Part shown: positions 26,325 to 34,859 of the stretch, one piece after another
Layout of the letters: each line of letters opens with the position of its first letter
Numbering within the stretch: the first letter of the stretch is position 1
Assembly (NCBI GenBank): GCA_027531445.1
Contig: JAPZRK010000046.1
Span: forward strand, 1-64,000
DNA length: 64,000 nucleotides
Origin: Leptospira sp.
GTDB taxonomy: Bacteria; Spirochaetota; Leptospiria; Leptospirales; Leptospiraceae
Direction of reading: 5' to 3'
Program-made: the position numbers and the translations under genes
Notes under the pieces: generated by a model
What the model saw: the letters and a program-made list of their open reading frames with translations, nothing else
Databases searched by the model: none
What the model was told of the DNA's origin: nothing

Positions 26325-27327
26325 AAGCTCCTTTACACCTCGTAAATTTTTAGAGGGAAAACACTTACAAACCGTATATAATGTTCTCTTTCCTCCAGAC
26401 AACTCTCTGGAGGAGGATTTTTTTTGTGAAGGCCTGGTCATTCCTACTAATGATCGAACGGGCGATCACCTTTGGCTCGAGCACAACCCTCCCCTTTCCC
26501 AAATCAAAAAAAATGCCATACCTTGGAATGGTCATTATCTCGTGCTCATTCACGGCATGGAAGGTAGTTCCGAATCCCATTATATGGTAAGCGTTGGAAA
26601 GGAAGCGCTGATTCGCGGTTATGGTGTGATAAGAATGAACCTCAGAAATTGTGGGAAAGGTTTATATTTAGCGAAAAGACCATATAATGCGGGTCAGTCG
26701 GAAGATCTGGAAACTGTTTTAGATTATGTTCGTAAATATTTTACAGACAAAATTTTTGTAAGCGGATTTTCACTTTCAGCAAATTTAGTTTTAAAGTATT
26801 TTGGGGAGCAGAGAAAGATGAAAGCAAAAGCATTTACTGCAACATCCCCTCCACTCGATTTAAAAAGAAGCTGTGATTTTATCGATTCGAAGGCAGGACT
26901 TTTTTATCGGACACATTTTTTATCTACGATGAAAGAAAAAGTTCAATCTGGAATTTATGATGTTTCTCAGGCGATGATAGATCAAGTTATGAAGAGTAGA
27001 ACCTTTTTTGACTTTGATGAATTTTTTACCGCCCCTATGTCAGGGTACAAAAATGTTTTAGAATATTATCATACTTGTTCAAGTATGTATTATTTGTCGA
27101 AGATAAGAATACCCTGCCTTGTAATTCATGCAGATGATGATCCTGTTGTTCCTTCTCATGTTTGGCGGGAAATTAATTGGTCTGCATTTCCATCCATCGA
27201 GACGGTGTACACCGAGAAAGGTGGTCATGTGGGTTTTATATCTGATCCAAGCCCAGAAAACCCAGAGGGAAGATGGCTTCCACGTATCATCATGGATTTC
27301 TTCGATAAGAAACGTGTCCGAAATTAA
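26317..27327 (+). CDS. YheT-type alpha/beta hydrolase
   Basis: A 336-residue hydrolase of the YheT/ABHD1-3 family. The N-terminus has FLEGKHLQTVYNVLFP, the family's GHLQT element. The nucleophile elbow is GFSLSANL (family GFSLGGN), the acid lies in HADDDPVVP and the His in KGGHVGFI, so the triad is complete. The start is TTG at 26317, overlapping the clpP stop by 8 nt. The natural substrate is unknown; family members act on short-chain esters and lipids. Confidence 0.82.
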   Translation: MSESSFTPRKFLEGKHLQTVYNVLFPPDNSLEEDFFCEGLVIPTNDRTGDHLWLEHNPPLSQIKKNAIPWNGHYLVLIHGMEGSSESHYMVSVGKEALIRGYGVIRMNLRNCGKGLYLAKRPYNAGQSEDLETVLDYVRKYFTDKIFVSGFSLSANLVLKYFGEQRKMKAKAFTATSPPLDLKRSCDFIDSKAGLFYRTHFLSTMKEKVQSGIYDVSQAMIDQVMKSRTFFDFDEFFTAPMSGYKNVLEYYHTCSSMYYLSKIRIPCLVIHADDDPVVPSHVWREINWSAFPSIETVYTEKGGHVGFISDPSPENPEGRWLPRIIMDFFDKKRVRN

Positions 27328-27342
27328 TATAAGGAAACAAAA

Positions 27343-28728
27343 ATGAGAGATTTGTTAAAGGAATGTTTGAGCGAAGAAGACGGGTTAGTTGAATTAAGAT
27401 ACCATCATAAAGAGAATAGGTCATTTTTCGCCGAAAAAGGAAGGATCGAGTCCACTGCTTTGCGTAAGCGGAGTGGTGTTGGTATCCGTGTCCTTTATAA
27501 TGGAACTTGGGGATTTGCTTCCACAAGTGAAATCTCAAAGTCATCGATTCAGAATGGGATCAAAGTAGCAAAAAAAGCCGCTGAAATTTCCTCTTCATTG
27601 CGATCAGAGAAAATTCCTTCATTGCCAAAAGCAAATTTTGCAGTAGGAAATTTTATTGGTCAAGGATCTGAAGACTTTCGTAATAAAACCGTCGAAGAAA
27701 AATTAGCCCTTGTTTTAAAAGTTCAAGAAGATGCGTTAAAGTCATCCTCCCTCCTACAATCTGTAGGTTGCGGATATTCAGAGATTTATGAAGAAAAGGC
27801 CATTGTTACGACCGACGGTGCCGATTCCTTTTTTTCAATGACAAGACCTGAATTTCGCGTGAATGCCGTGGCAAATCTGAATGGTAAACTCGAGTCTGGA
27901 TCAGAGTCTATTGGAGTCATGGGCGGATGGGATTGTTTGTTTCGGGATAAAAATCCATTGCAAATATCACAAGACGCATGTAAAACGGCAATTGATCTAC
28001 TCACCTCGGAACTGCCAATGGGCGGCCTTTCAACGGTTATATTGTCTCCCTCGATCGTTGGACTTTTAGTTCACGAAGCAATCGGCCATACCGTTGAAGC
28101 TGATTTTGTTTTAGCTGGTAGTGTGGCAAAAGGCAAAATTGGTCAAAGAGTTGGTTCCGACTTAGTTTCATTATGCGATTCAGGTAGCTCCGAATACTAC
28201 TCTGGTGCAGGAGGAACCATTCCAGTTGATGATGAAGGTGTGATTCCTGAAAAAACTATGATCATTGAAAATGGGATATTAAAATCTTATCTTCATAATC
28301 GTGAGACTGCCGAAAGATTCCAAACAAAACCTACTGGTTCGGCTCGGGCTTGGGAATACTCTGATGTTCCGCTTATACGTATGAGAAATACATACCTGTT
28401 GCCTGGAGACTCTAGTTTGGAAGCGATGATTGAAAGTACAAAAGACGGTTATTTTCTGGATGGCGCTAAAAATGGACAAGCGGATTCCACAGGTGAATTT
28501 ATGTTTGCGGTTCAAAAGGCGTATCGGATTGAGAATGGTAAGATCACAAAACTTCTAAAAGGTGTTACCGTTTCAGGTCTTGCATTTGATGTTTTACAAT
28601 CGGTCGATATGGTTTCAAAAGAATTTAAATGGGATCTAGGATCGGGTCACTGCGGAAAAGGCCAACCTGCCAAAGTGGATGCCGGTGGACCCTACGTCCG
28701 AGCAAAAGTATTGCTAGGTGGCAATTGA
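27343..28728 (+). CDS. tldD: Metalloprotease TldD
   Basis: Active subunit of the TldD/TldE protease that trims modified peptides and unfolded substrates. 461 residues. The zinc motif HEAIGH is present in LLVHEAIGHTVEADF. A C-terminal glycine-rich segment with Cys (GSGHCGKGQPAKVDAGGP) is typical. It has AAGGA-like AAGGAAAC upstream. It overlaps tldE by one base (TGATG), which fits an obligate pair. Confidence 0.93.
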   Translation: MRDLLKECLSEEDGLVELRYHHKENRSFFAEKGRIESTALRKRSGVGIRVLYNGTWGFASTSEISKSSIQNGIKVAKKAAEISSSLRSEKIPSLPKANFAVGNFIGQGSEDFRNKTVEEKLALVLKVQEDALKSSSLLQSVGCGYSEIYEEKAIVTTDGADSFFSMTRPEFRVNAVANLNGKLESGSESIGVMGGWDCLFRDKNPLQISQDACKTAIDLLTSELPMGGLSTVILSPSIVGLLVHEAIGHTVEADFVLAGSVAKGKIGQRVGSDLVSLCDSGSSEYYSGAGGTIPVDDEGVIPEKTMIIENGILKSYLHNRETAERFQTKPTGSARAWEYSDVPLIRMRNTYLLPGDSSLEAMIESTKDGYFLDGAKNGQADSTGEFMFAVQKAYRIENGKITKLLKGVTVSGLAFDVLQSVDMVSKEFKWDLGSGHCGKGQPAKVDAGGPYVRAKVLLGGN

Positions 28729-30110
28729 TGGATAAAGCATCGCTTCAAAATAAAATTGATTCACAAAGAGATCTCTTGGGCGGTTTGATCTCCAAAGCGA
28801 AGTCAAATGGAATCGATCAATTGGAAATATTTTCTAGTTTTGGATATTCGGAGGATATATCTTTAGAAAAAAATGATTTAAATAATTGTACAGCAACTGA
28901 AGAAAATATGTTTGGGATACGTGTGATAGAAAGCGGATCTCAAGGTTTTATTACTACAAATCACCTACCCTCACTTTGGGAATCAATTTTAGAAGCAAGA
29001 AGTCTTGCTCGTAGTCAGACCACTCCCGATTTAGATTTAACGTTACCAGACCCTAGAGCACTAGAATCGCGTCCTGATCAATATGATGCGTCTATCGATT
29101 CTCTTGGACTTTCCGATTTGATGAGGATAGCAAAAGAGTCACTTGAATGGCGAAAAGAAAAATATCCACTAGTGAGCATCGATTCGGGAGAAATGTCCAT
29201 CTCAAAGGGTTTTAAATTAATTCTTTCATCAAAAGGTGTCTATGGTGCAGAATTAGGAGCAAGCATATCTGCTTCAGTCATGGGGATGGCGATTGATGGA
29301 GATGATATCGGTAGTTTTGATTATGACTCTGCAAGTGGTAATTCCTTGAATGCCTTCCAAGAGAGATGGCAAAAAGCATTTCATCTGTTTGGTGACAAAT
29401 GTATGGGTGCACTTGGTGCAAAGACCATTTCAAGTTTTAAAGGAAAAATATTGCTTCCGCCTGATGCTGTTTACTCTTTTTTTCTAGGATCTTTCATCGG
29501 TGCACTCAATGCAACCAGCATCAGAAAAGGTAAAAGCAAAATGGCTGGCAAAATTGGCTCTAAGGTGGCCGACGAAAGGTTATCTATTTGGGAAGATCCA
29601 ACTTTAAATCATTATAGTGGAACGACTGCTTTTGATCGAGAAGGTCAACCCACCACTCGGCAATCCGTTTTAAAAAATGGAGTTTTGGAAACTTACTTTT
29701 ATAATACTTTCGAAGCAAAAAAAGCAGGTCTCTCTGTATCCAATGGTTTTGCATCTGGTGGAGCTCAGAGTTTACCCGGTTGTGGTCCAAGGCAGCTACA
29801 AATCGAACCCGGTGTTTCCAGCAAGGATGATTTTTTTAAGTTAGATGAAAAGGTTGTGTACATCAATCGGATCTCGGGAACAAGTGATGGTCCAAGTGGA
29901 GATTTTTCTGGTGTAATCAAAGGTGGTTTTCTTTTAGATAAAGGTGAAAAAATCCCAATCAAAGAAGCCCAAGTCGTAGGTAACGTATTTGAAGCAATGA
30001 ATCAAATAGAGGCCATTTCAAAAGAAGGCGAATTATTAGGTGAATCCTACTTTGTTCCCTATATCCTTTTAGATGGTTTTTCGATTACTGGCGTTCAGAA
30101 TGGCGAATAG
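28728..30110 (+). CDS. pmbA: TldE/PmbA protease partner
   Basis: Second half of the TldD/E pair; it has the same fold but no HExxxH zinc site, as is normal for TldE. 460 residues from ATG 28728, which overlaps the tldD stop; a longer in-frame start at 28629 lies inside tldD and is not credible. Conserved stretches include ENMFGIRVIESGSQGF, the LEAR-S-A segment and the C-terminal GTSDGPSGDFSGVIKGGF. Confidence 0.93.
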   Translation: MDKASLQNKIDSQRDLLGGLISKAKSNGIDQLEIFSSFGYSEDISLEKNDLNNCTATEENMFGIRVIESGSQGFITTNHLPSLWESILEARSLARSQTTPDLDLTLPDPRALESRPDQYDASIDSLGLSDLMRIAKESLEWRKEKYPLVSIDSGEMSISKGFKLILSSKGVYGAELGASISASVMGMAIDGDDIGSFDYDSASGNSLNAFQERWQKAFHLFGDKCMGALGAKTISSFKGKILLPPDAVYSFFLGSFIGALNATSIRKGKSKMAGKIGSKVADERLSIWEDPTLNHYSGTTAFDREGQPTTRQSVLKNGVLETYFYNTFEAKKAGLSVSNGFASGGAQSLPGCGPRQLQIEPGVSSKDDFFKLDEKVVYINRISGTSDGPSGDFSGVIKGGFLLDKGEKIPIKEAQVVGNVFEAMNQIEAISKEGELLGESYFVPYILLDGFSITGVQNGE

Positions 30111-30648
30111 TTTCCCGACAATCGAAACATTGGAACGCCCGATTGGTGCTTCCTTTTTTTTGATCTGTTCCTTTCAAAACGAGGACAACTATTTTGAATT
30201 GAAATCTATCACAGAAAAAAAATTTTCAAAAACTGTGTATGAATCAAATGATTTACCAAAATGGGAGTTAGACGAGGTTGAACGACTTGTTGGTATTCCA
30301 GGAAAAAATACTCGCATTCTCTCTTTTCTTAGAAGAGTTCATCGGGAAGAATTGGTTCAAATTAAGAAAGAATGTGTCGAAATACAAAATCAAATCAGGA
30401 AGACTGATCCCCTTTTCCGCCTAATCCCAGGATACTTAACGTCACATAATGTGATTATTGCTCAATCTAAAGATGACTTCCATCGAACTTACTTATTTGC
30501 TGGTGTCTATGCCGAGATTGTTTATATTTTTCACGGAGGGTCCTTTTCGGTTTTAGAAACGGCTCCCAAATTTTTTAAATCAAAGGAAGCCCTTTATTTT
30601 TTTAATAACTTAAGACAATCTTATGAATACAATAAATTCAAAGACTAG
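30100..30648 (+). CDS. DUF4416-like protein
   Basis: A 182-residue soluble protein of unknown function. The second half, RLIPGYLTSHNVIIAQSK followed by DDFHRTYLFAGVYAEI and a closing FFNNLRQ, resembles what I recall of DUF4416 (DPGYL..kvVLAStKd..HRiYL..GIyaEvTL). The ATG at 30100 overlaps the tldE end by 11 nt; an in-frame start at 30073 is less likely. It overlaps the next lipoprotein gene by 26 nt. The function of the family is not known to me. Confidence 0.65.
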   Translation: MANSFPTIETLERPIGASFFLICSFQNEDNYFELKSITEKKFSKTVYESNDLPKWELDEVERLVGIPGKNTRILSFLRRVHREELVQIKKECVEIQNQIRKTDPLFRLIPGYLTSHNVIIAQSKDDFHRTYLFAGVYAEIVYIFHGGSFSVLETAPKFFKSKEALYFFNNLRQSYEYNKFKD

Positions 30649-31210
30649 ATTCATATTTAGATTTTTCGTATTCAAATTAGGCTTCTTGCTTTTTTTTCAA
30701 TTATTCTCATGTGTTGATCGATCAACTGAATTAAAAGTGATAAATTCTCAGTTATGTGATAATTATGACCGAGAAGCCTCATGCATAGAACCAAAAGACA
30801 AAATTGGCGACATTGAGCTTACGCATACAAATTCAAAGAAGGAGCTTAAATCTTGGGAAGCGTTTGGAAATTATTTATACTTTACTGCACGGGAAACTCC
30901 AGGATTTGTGCTGACATTTTCAAGAGAACTTACTCCCTCTGAAGTCTCTTCAATCAAGTTAAACTATTCTGCATACATTACGTTAGATGGTATCCGTGAA
31001 AAAATGGAAGGTTTCGAGATTTCAAAGAATCATATTGCATCCTTTCATTATTTAGGCTCCCTACTGAAAGAAGTGAAAAGGCATCGGAAAGAAGACCAAA
31101 AAAAAACAGATTTAGAAGAATTAGGCGTTTTATTATTACAATTTGAGTATTTCCTCCCCTCCGGAGAAACGGGAACATTGCAAAGGGAAGTTAAACTCAA
31201 ATGGAAATAA
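30623..31210 (+). CDS. Lipoprotein of unknown function
   Basis: A 195-residue predicted lipoprotein with a long N-terminal basic/hydrophobic leader ending in a lipobox QLFSC (Cys30). The mature part is polar with beta-strand character and a Lys-rich helix near residues 150-165. No family recognised. It is the last gene of the clpP-to-DUF4416 run and its start lies inside the DUF4416-like gene. The following 32 nt show no clear terminator. Confidence 0.65.
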   Translation: MNTINSKTRFIFRFFVFKLGFLLFFQLFSCVDRSTELKVINSQLCDNYDREASCIEPKDKIGDIELTHTNSKKELKSWEAFGNYLYFTARETPGFVLTFSRELTPSEVSSIKLNYSAYITLDGIREKMEGFEISKNHIASFHYLGSLLKEVKRHRKEDQKKTDLEELGVLLLQFEYFLPSGETGTLQREVKLKWK

Positions 31211-31242
31211 CGATTGCAAGTTCCCTCTTCAACTAATACGGT

Positions 31243-31998
31243 TTAGGAAATTTTAGTTAAAAGTAAAGAAGGATGGAAAATTAGTTCATTCAGATTTATA
31301 TTTGTAAAGATAAAAAGAGAAATAGTTAGAGTAAGTGCACCGACGATTGGGATTAGTAAATTATCATCGATGAGGCCATTTGCAGTAGTTGAAGCAAAGA
31401 ATTCAGTAAGACAGGATGCTATCACGCCTAACGCTAGAAATATCATGGGAAGGAATTGGAAATTACCATCTGTCTGCAGGCTAAAGGCTGATTCTGGACG
31501 CGAAAAAGTGATCAATGTTAGGACGATAAGACCGATTAAAAATGCGGCAACAAAGAAACCTATGATTCCTTCTCGAGATTTCCCGTTATAAAACCGATAT
31601 CTACCAAACCTAGAACCGATGTAAGCGGCTGTAGGATCTCCTATTACCAAAAATAAAATTGAAAGGACTGCAATTTCTGGTGTAAAAAACATAACAACAA
31701 TTAAGTTTGCTAAAAAATATGGCACAGTACCGTTGAAACGATTTCTCTCTGATTCCTTCATAAGAAAGCCGAAGTATTTGAAAAAAAAGCGTTCAAAGGC
31801 AGGGACGGTAAGTCTGACGGATTCCATTAATAATAGCAAAATCAAAAAAATACCAAGATAAAAAACGATGATCAATCGTGTTGCATACTGGTAGCCATCG
31901 TAACCTTTAAAAATATCTAAATACAAACTAACTGGAATGATAAGACCTAATACATGCCATACTTTTCTCAAAAAATTGAATCCATATTGATTTTCCAT
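31243..31998 (-). CDS. Diacylglycerol/dolichol kinase-like membrane protein (DGK1/SEC59 family)
   Basis: A 251-residue polytopic protein with about seven hydrophobic helices. It has the CTP-dependent lipid kinase signature: LRKVWHVLGLIIP near the start, then LVIGDPTAAYIGSRFGR and NGKSREGIIGFF. In the family these bind CTP and phosphorylate diacylglycerol, dolichol or phytol. The ATG at 31998 has GAGGT upstream; an in-frame start at 32052 lies deeper in the STAS gene. It almost abuts the STAS gene stop (32000), so the two are translationally linked. Confidence 0.8.
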   Translation of the reverse strand: MENQYGFNFLRKVWHVLGLIIPVSLYLDIFKGYDGYQYATRLIIVFYLGIFLILLLLMESVRLTVPAFERFFFKYFGFLMKESERNRFNGTVPYFLANLIVVMFFTPEIAVLSILFLVIGDPTAAYIGSRFGRYRFYNGKSREGIIGFFVAAFLIGLIVLTLITFSRPESAFSLQTDGNFQFLPMIFLALGVIASCLTEFFASTTANGLIDDNLLIPIVGALTLTISLFIFTNINLNELIFHPSLLLTKIS

Positions 31999-31999
31999 T

Positions 32000-32356
32000 T
32001 TACCTCGCTCCCCTAGATGCCATTTTAAATGCGGTCTCTTCGTTTGTTGCAATTTGAAAGAGGTTTTTGATCCCAGCCATATAGAATGCTTGCCTTACCG
32101 ATACAGGAATGTTGATCAGAATGATTCGGTGTTTTTGCAGAAAAGCCTCTTCGCTCAATGATCGAAAGGCTTGAATCCCTTGAGTTGTGACCATAGTTAG
32201 TTCTTCTAGGTCTAAAATAACAGAACCATGTTTGAGGGAAGAAGTGATCGATTTGACACAACGATCTGCCGTGAAATTGTTCAAATTTCCCTGCAATTTT
32301 GTTACATATATCGTATCGATTTTTTCCGTGGCTACGACCAGGTCGTCCAAACTCAT
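32000..32356 (-). CDS. STAS-domain protein, atypical phosphosite
   Basis: A 118-residue single STAS domain, like the anti-sigma factor antagonists. The strand TIYVTKLQGNLNNFTA is followed by VILDLEELTMVTTQGIQAF. The usual D-S-S-G at this point, where Ser is phosphorylated, reads T-T-Q-G. Thr could still be a phosphate acceptor, but the Asp is lost. It precedes the lipid-kinase-like gene, so its partner may not be a sigma-factor circuit. Confidence 0.82.
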   Translation of the reverse strand: MSLDDLVVATEKIDTIYVTKLQGNLNNFTADRCVKSITSSLKHGSVILDLEELTMVTTQGIQAFRSLSEEAFLQKHRIILINIPVSVRQAFYMAGIKNLFQIATNEETAFKMASRGAR

Positions 32357-32430
32357 AATTTTTTGTAATTTTCATTTTTCATTCTTGCACTCATTGGCAA
32401 GTAAATAAAAACTTTTGGAAGGAGATAGAT

Positions 32431-32721
32431 TTGAAGGCTAAAGTTGCTCATCTCTTTAAAAAACTTGAAGAAATCGAACGGGACACCCTCGAACTCAAGA
32501 AATTAACGGATCGTATCGCCGATGACAGGGAGTATTCCCCTATTTTGAGGGAAAGTTTTCTCTCCGAAATGGAAAAATTGAACGAACAAAGATCGGACAT
32601 TTTACGTGTTTCTGTCTCTGCGCCATCTTCACAAGAATTGGAAGTTCCGACTAAGGTTCACGAAGTCGTAAACTCTGGTTTAGAGAAGAAAAAATCAGAA
32701 AAGCCAATACGAAAGTATTGA
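32431..32721 (+). CDS. Short coiled-coil protein
   Basis: A 96-residue soluble protein with a helical first half. It has heptad-like spacing (KVAHLFKKLEEIERDTLELKKL, shortened here) and a polar, Lys-rich tail. The start is TTG at 32431 with AAGGAGAT upstream at good distance. No named family recognised. It sits 35 nt upstream of the parvulin-like lipoprotein gene. Confidence 0.6.
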   Translation: MKAKVAHLFKKLEEIERDTLELKKLTDRIADDREYSPILRESFLSEMEKLNEQRSDILRVSVSAPSSQELEVPTKVHEVVNSGLEKKKSEKPIRKY

Positions 32722-32756
32722 TCTCTCTTCCTATTTTCAAATTTTAAGGACCAAAA

Positions 32757-34271
32757 ATGAATTTCAAAAAATTTTTCTACACTACTTTATTATTGACTTC
32801 CGTTTATGTAACGGTTAACAACTGCTCAAGTGAGACTGAAATTCTCGCAACGTACGACGGTGGAACTGTTACGAGAGGTGAACTTAATTTTGTATTGGAA
32901 GCTTCAAAGCGAGGCAATGCCGAGCCACAAACTATCAATCCAGACGTTCAAGTACGTATCATTGAAAGCGTAGCACTCGAAAAGATCCTTATGCAGGATA
33001 GCATCCAATCAAAAAAAGTAGATCCACAAGACATTCAGAAGATTGAGGCCTTGGTCGCGGATTTTTTGAAAATGAATATTTATCTGCGTGATTATGTAAA
33101 GATGACCGTGGAAAAAAAACCGTTGGAGTTCATAAATTTACAAATCGCTATTTTACGAGATGAAAACGGCGAAGCGAACGAAAAGAAAGCGGAAGAATTA
33201 CTCGCTCAGTTAGAAAATGCTTCCTCCTCAGAAATTGATAACATAATTTCGAATGTAACCGACGATCAGGGGAACAAACCAATTGCTGGCAGGATGGAAC
33301 CTTTCTGCACAAATTGTATGGCGACCCCCATGGAAGATATCATTGAAGCAGCAACAAGCGTAAAGAAAGGTAAGTTTGTAAAATTCAGCAAAGATCCAAG
33401 AATGATCTATGTTCTAAGAAGCCTCGGAGCTGAAAAAGTTCATTCCTCACGTGTTGCGAAATATTACACAAAAGCATTCACTGTTTTCCAAAATCAAGCA
33501 TTAGAATACGGTAAAACGCATACAGATGAAGAAAGTAAAAGTGCAATCTCCTATCACACGGAAGGTAATCCAGAGGAAAAGGGAAAACAGTATGCGGCCC
33601 AAATGTTAAAACAGTTTGAGCAAGGTGCATTTTCAAAAGAAATCGAAAGAATAAAGACGGAAAGTGGAATCACTATGAATCCGAACCTTCCAAAGGTTTT
33701 TGGTCCAGAACAAATCAATCCAAAAGATTTTCCTGCTGATTTAGTTTTATATACAAATAAAGATAAGACGAACTATACTTGGAAAGATCTTGAAACAGAC
33801 TTTTCTTCTGTACCAGTTTCTTTGAAATCAGACTATAAGGATGATAAGGCAAAGATTTTTGATATGATCAATTTGTTTAATTCTACTCTTCTGCAAGGAA
33901 AAATCGCCAAAACATCAGAAGTAATCCAGAAAGTCGGCACAAACACAGCATACAAAATGCAGATGGACAAGATGAAGGCTGCTCTTGCACTCAAAGCTTT
34001 GCAAGATGAAATCAAAGCAGAGCCGATCACTATCACTGAACAACAAATGAAAGATACATATGAAGCTGGAAAACTCTATGCCTATTCTACCCCAGATTCA
34101 AAAAATCCTTCCAACCGAATCCCTCAATCATATCCGCAAGTTAGAGAAAGGATAAAAACGGAATTAGAAGGCGCGGCACGTAACTCATTCATCGAGAAAA
34201 AGGTTTCTGCACTAAAATCCACATATAACTTAAAAATTGATCAAAATCGTTTAAAAGAAGTTATACTGTAG
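32757..34271 (+). CDS. Parvulin/SurA-like lipoprotein
   Basis: A 504-residue lipoprotein (leader ends VTVNNC, Cys23). The region about 118-225 follows the parvulin peptidyl-prolyl isomerase pattern: FINLQIAILRDENGE, an AEELLAQLENA helix, then IAGRMEPF with a Gly and VKKGKFVKFSKDPRMIYVLR. An N-terminal SurA-like helical part (TYDGGTVTRGELNFVLEA) precedes it and a long helical C-terminus follows. A CxxC (CTNC) lies inside the isomerase region. Likely a periplasmic folding factor. I judge the family by pattern; catalytic residues are not all visible. Confidence 0.7.
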   Translation: MNFKKFFYTTLLLTSVYVTVNNCSSETEILATYDGGTVTRGELNFVLEASKRGNAEPQTINPDVQVRIIESVALEKILMQDSIQSKKVDPQDIQKIEALVADFLKMNIYLRDYVKMTVEKKPLEFINLQIAILRDENGEANEKKAEELLAQLENASSSEIDNIISNVTDDQGNKPIAGRMEPFCTNCMATPMEDIIEAATSVKKGKFVKFSKDPRMIYVLRSLGAEKVHSSRVAKYYTKAFTVFQNQALEYGKTHTDEESKSAISYHTEGNPEEKGKQYAAQMLKQFEQGAFSKEIERIKTESGITMNPNLPKVFGPEQINPKDFPADLVLYTNKDKTNYTWKDLETDFSSVPVSLKSDYKDDKAKIFDMINLFNSTLLQGKIAKTSEVIQKVGTNTAYKMQMDKMKAALALKALQDEIKAEPITITEQQMKDTYEAGKLYAYSTPDSKNPSNRIPQSYPQVRERIKTELEGAARNSFIEKKVSALKSTYNLKIDQNRLKEVIL

Positions 34272-34292
34272 AATGCGAATATTATGATTTTT

Positions 34293-34330
34293 TTGTTGAA
34301 TATTTGAAACTTTGACATATTTTGACAAAT
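34293..34330 (+). promoter_or_regulatory. Promoter with tandem 10-bp repeat before the HTH gene
   Basis: TTGTTG (34293-34298), 17 nt, then CATATT (34316-34321) make a possible promoter. A near-perfect tandem repeat, TTTGACATAT TTTGACAAAT (34311-34330), covers the -10 box and stops 10 nt before the ATG. A tandem-HTH repressor could bind it, but that is inference. Confidence 0.5.
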
Positions 34331-34340
34331 AGAGGCAAAA

Positions 34341-34757
34341 ATGAATAATCACATTTACATGCTACGTAAGAAAAGAGGCGTGAAGCAATATGATATGGCT
34401 CGCGCGCTTGGGGTGTCTCCAAGTTATCTCTCAAAGATTGAGACAAACGCACAAGACCCAACAGAAAAGTTCAAAGTTGCTTGTGCTAAGTATCTTAAGA
34501 CGACAGTTGATCGTTTGTTTAATGATCGTGCAGTAGAGGAAATTTTTCCTGAATTTGCAAATGGACTAAAAAATAAGCTGTGGGCTGTTCGTCGGGAAAT
34601 GGGAATTAAACAGTACGATTTTGCAAAAAAATTGAAAGTTTCCACTCCATTTCTTTCTAAAGTTGAGTTGGGACTTTTGGAACCGCCAGAACAGTTTAAA
34701 ATTCAGGCCTCGAAGGCCTTGAAGATGAATAAAAAAGACCTCTTTCTAATTTCTTAA
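34341..34757 (+). CDS. Tandem helix-turn-helix (XRE family) regulator
   Basis: A 138-residue protein made of two Cro/C1-type HTH domains, about residues 4-60 and 77-135. Both share the pattern LRKKRGVKQYDMARALGVSPSYLSKIE and the matching VRREMGIKQYDFAKKLKVSTPFLSKVE, shown here in shortened form by LSKIE and LSKVE. The linker is short and there is no sensor domain. The duplication is plausible as an internal event. The preceding tandem repeat at 34311-34330 would suit one domain per half-site. A strong terminator follows. Confidence 0.88.
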   Translation: MNNHIYMLRKKRGVKQYDMARALGVSPSYLSKIETNAQDPTEKFKVACAKYLKTTVDRLFNDRAVEEIFPEFANGLKNKLWAVRREMGIKQYDFAKKLKVSTPFLSKVELGLLEPPEQFKIQASKALKMNKKDLFLIS

Positions 34758-34771
34758 TTCAATTCTCATTG

Positions 34772-34801
34772 AAGCAAGGCAACCTTTCTGCCTTGCTTTT
34801 T
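34772..34801 (+). terminator. Terminator after the HTH gene
   Basis: Perfect 10-bp stem AAGCAAGGCA/TGCCTTGCTT with a 7-nt loop, followed by T residues. Confidence 0.93.
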
Positions 34802-34823
34802 CTAATCTCCCTTTAAAAAAACT

Positions 34824-34852
34824 TTGTCACATTGAATCCATCCCTTTAGATA
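34824..34852 (+). promoter_or_regulatory. Possible promoter of the NSS transporter gene
   Basis: TTGTCA (34824-34829), a 17-nt spacer and TAGATA (34847-34852). The predicted start of transcription falls at about 34859, next to the ATG at 34860. The -10 box is imperfect, with no T at its last position. Confidence 0.4.
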
Positions 34853-34859
34853 GTCCTGA

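Noticed and set aside
32025..32375. Alternative 116-residue frame overlapping the STAS gene
   Set aside because: It is a different frame of the same strand with no recognisable domain; the STAS frame is clearly coding.
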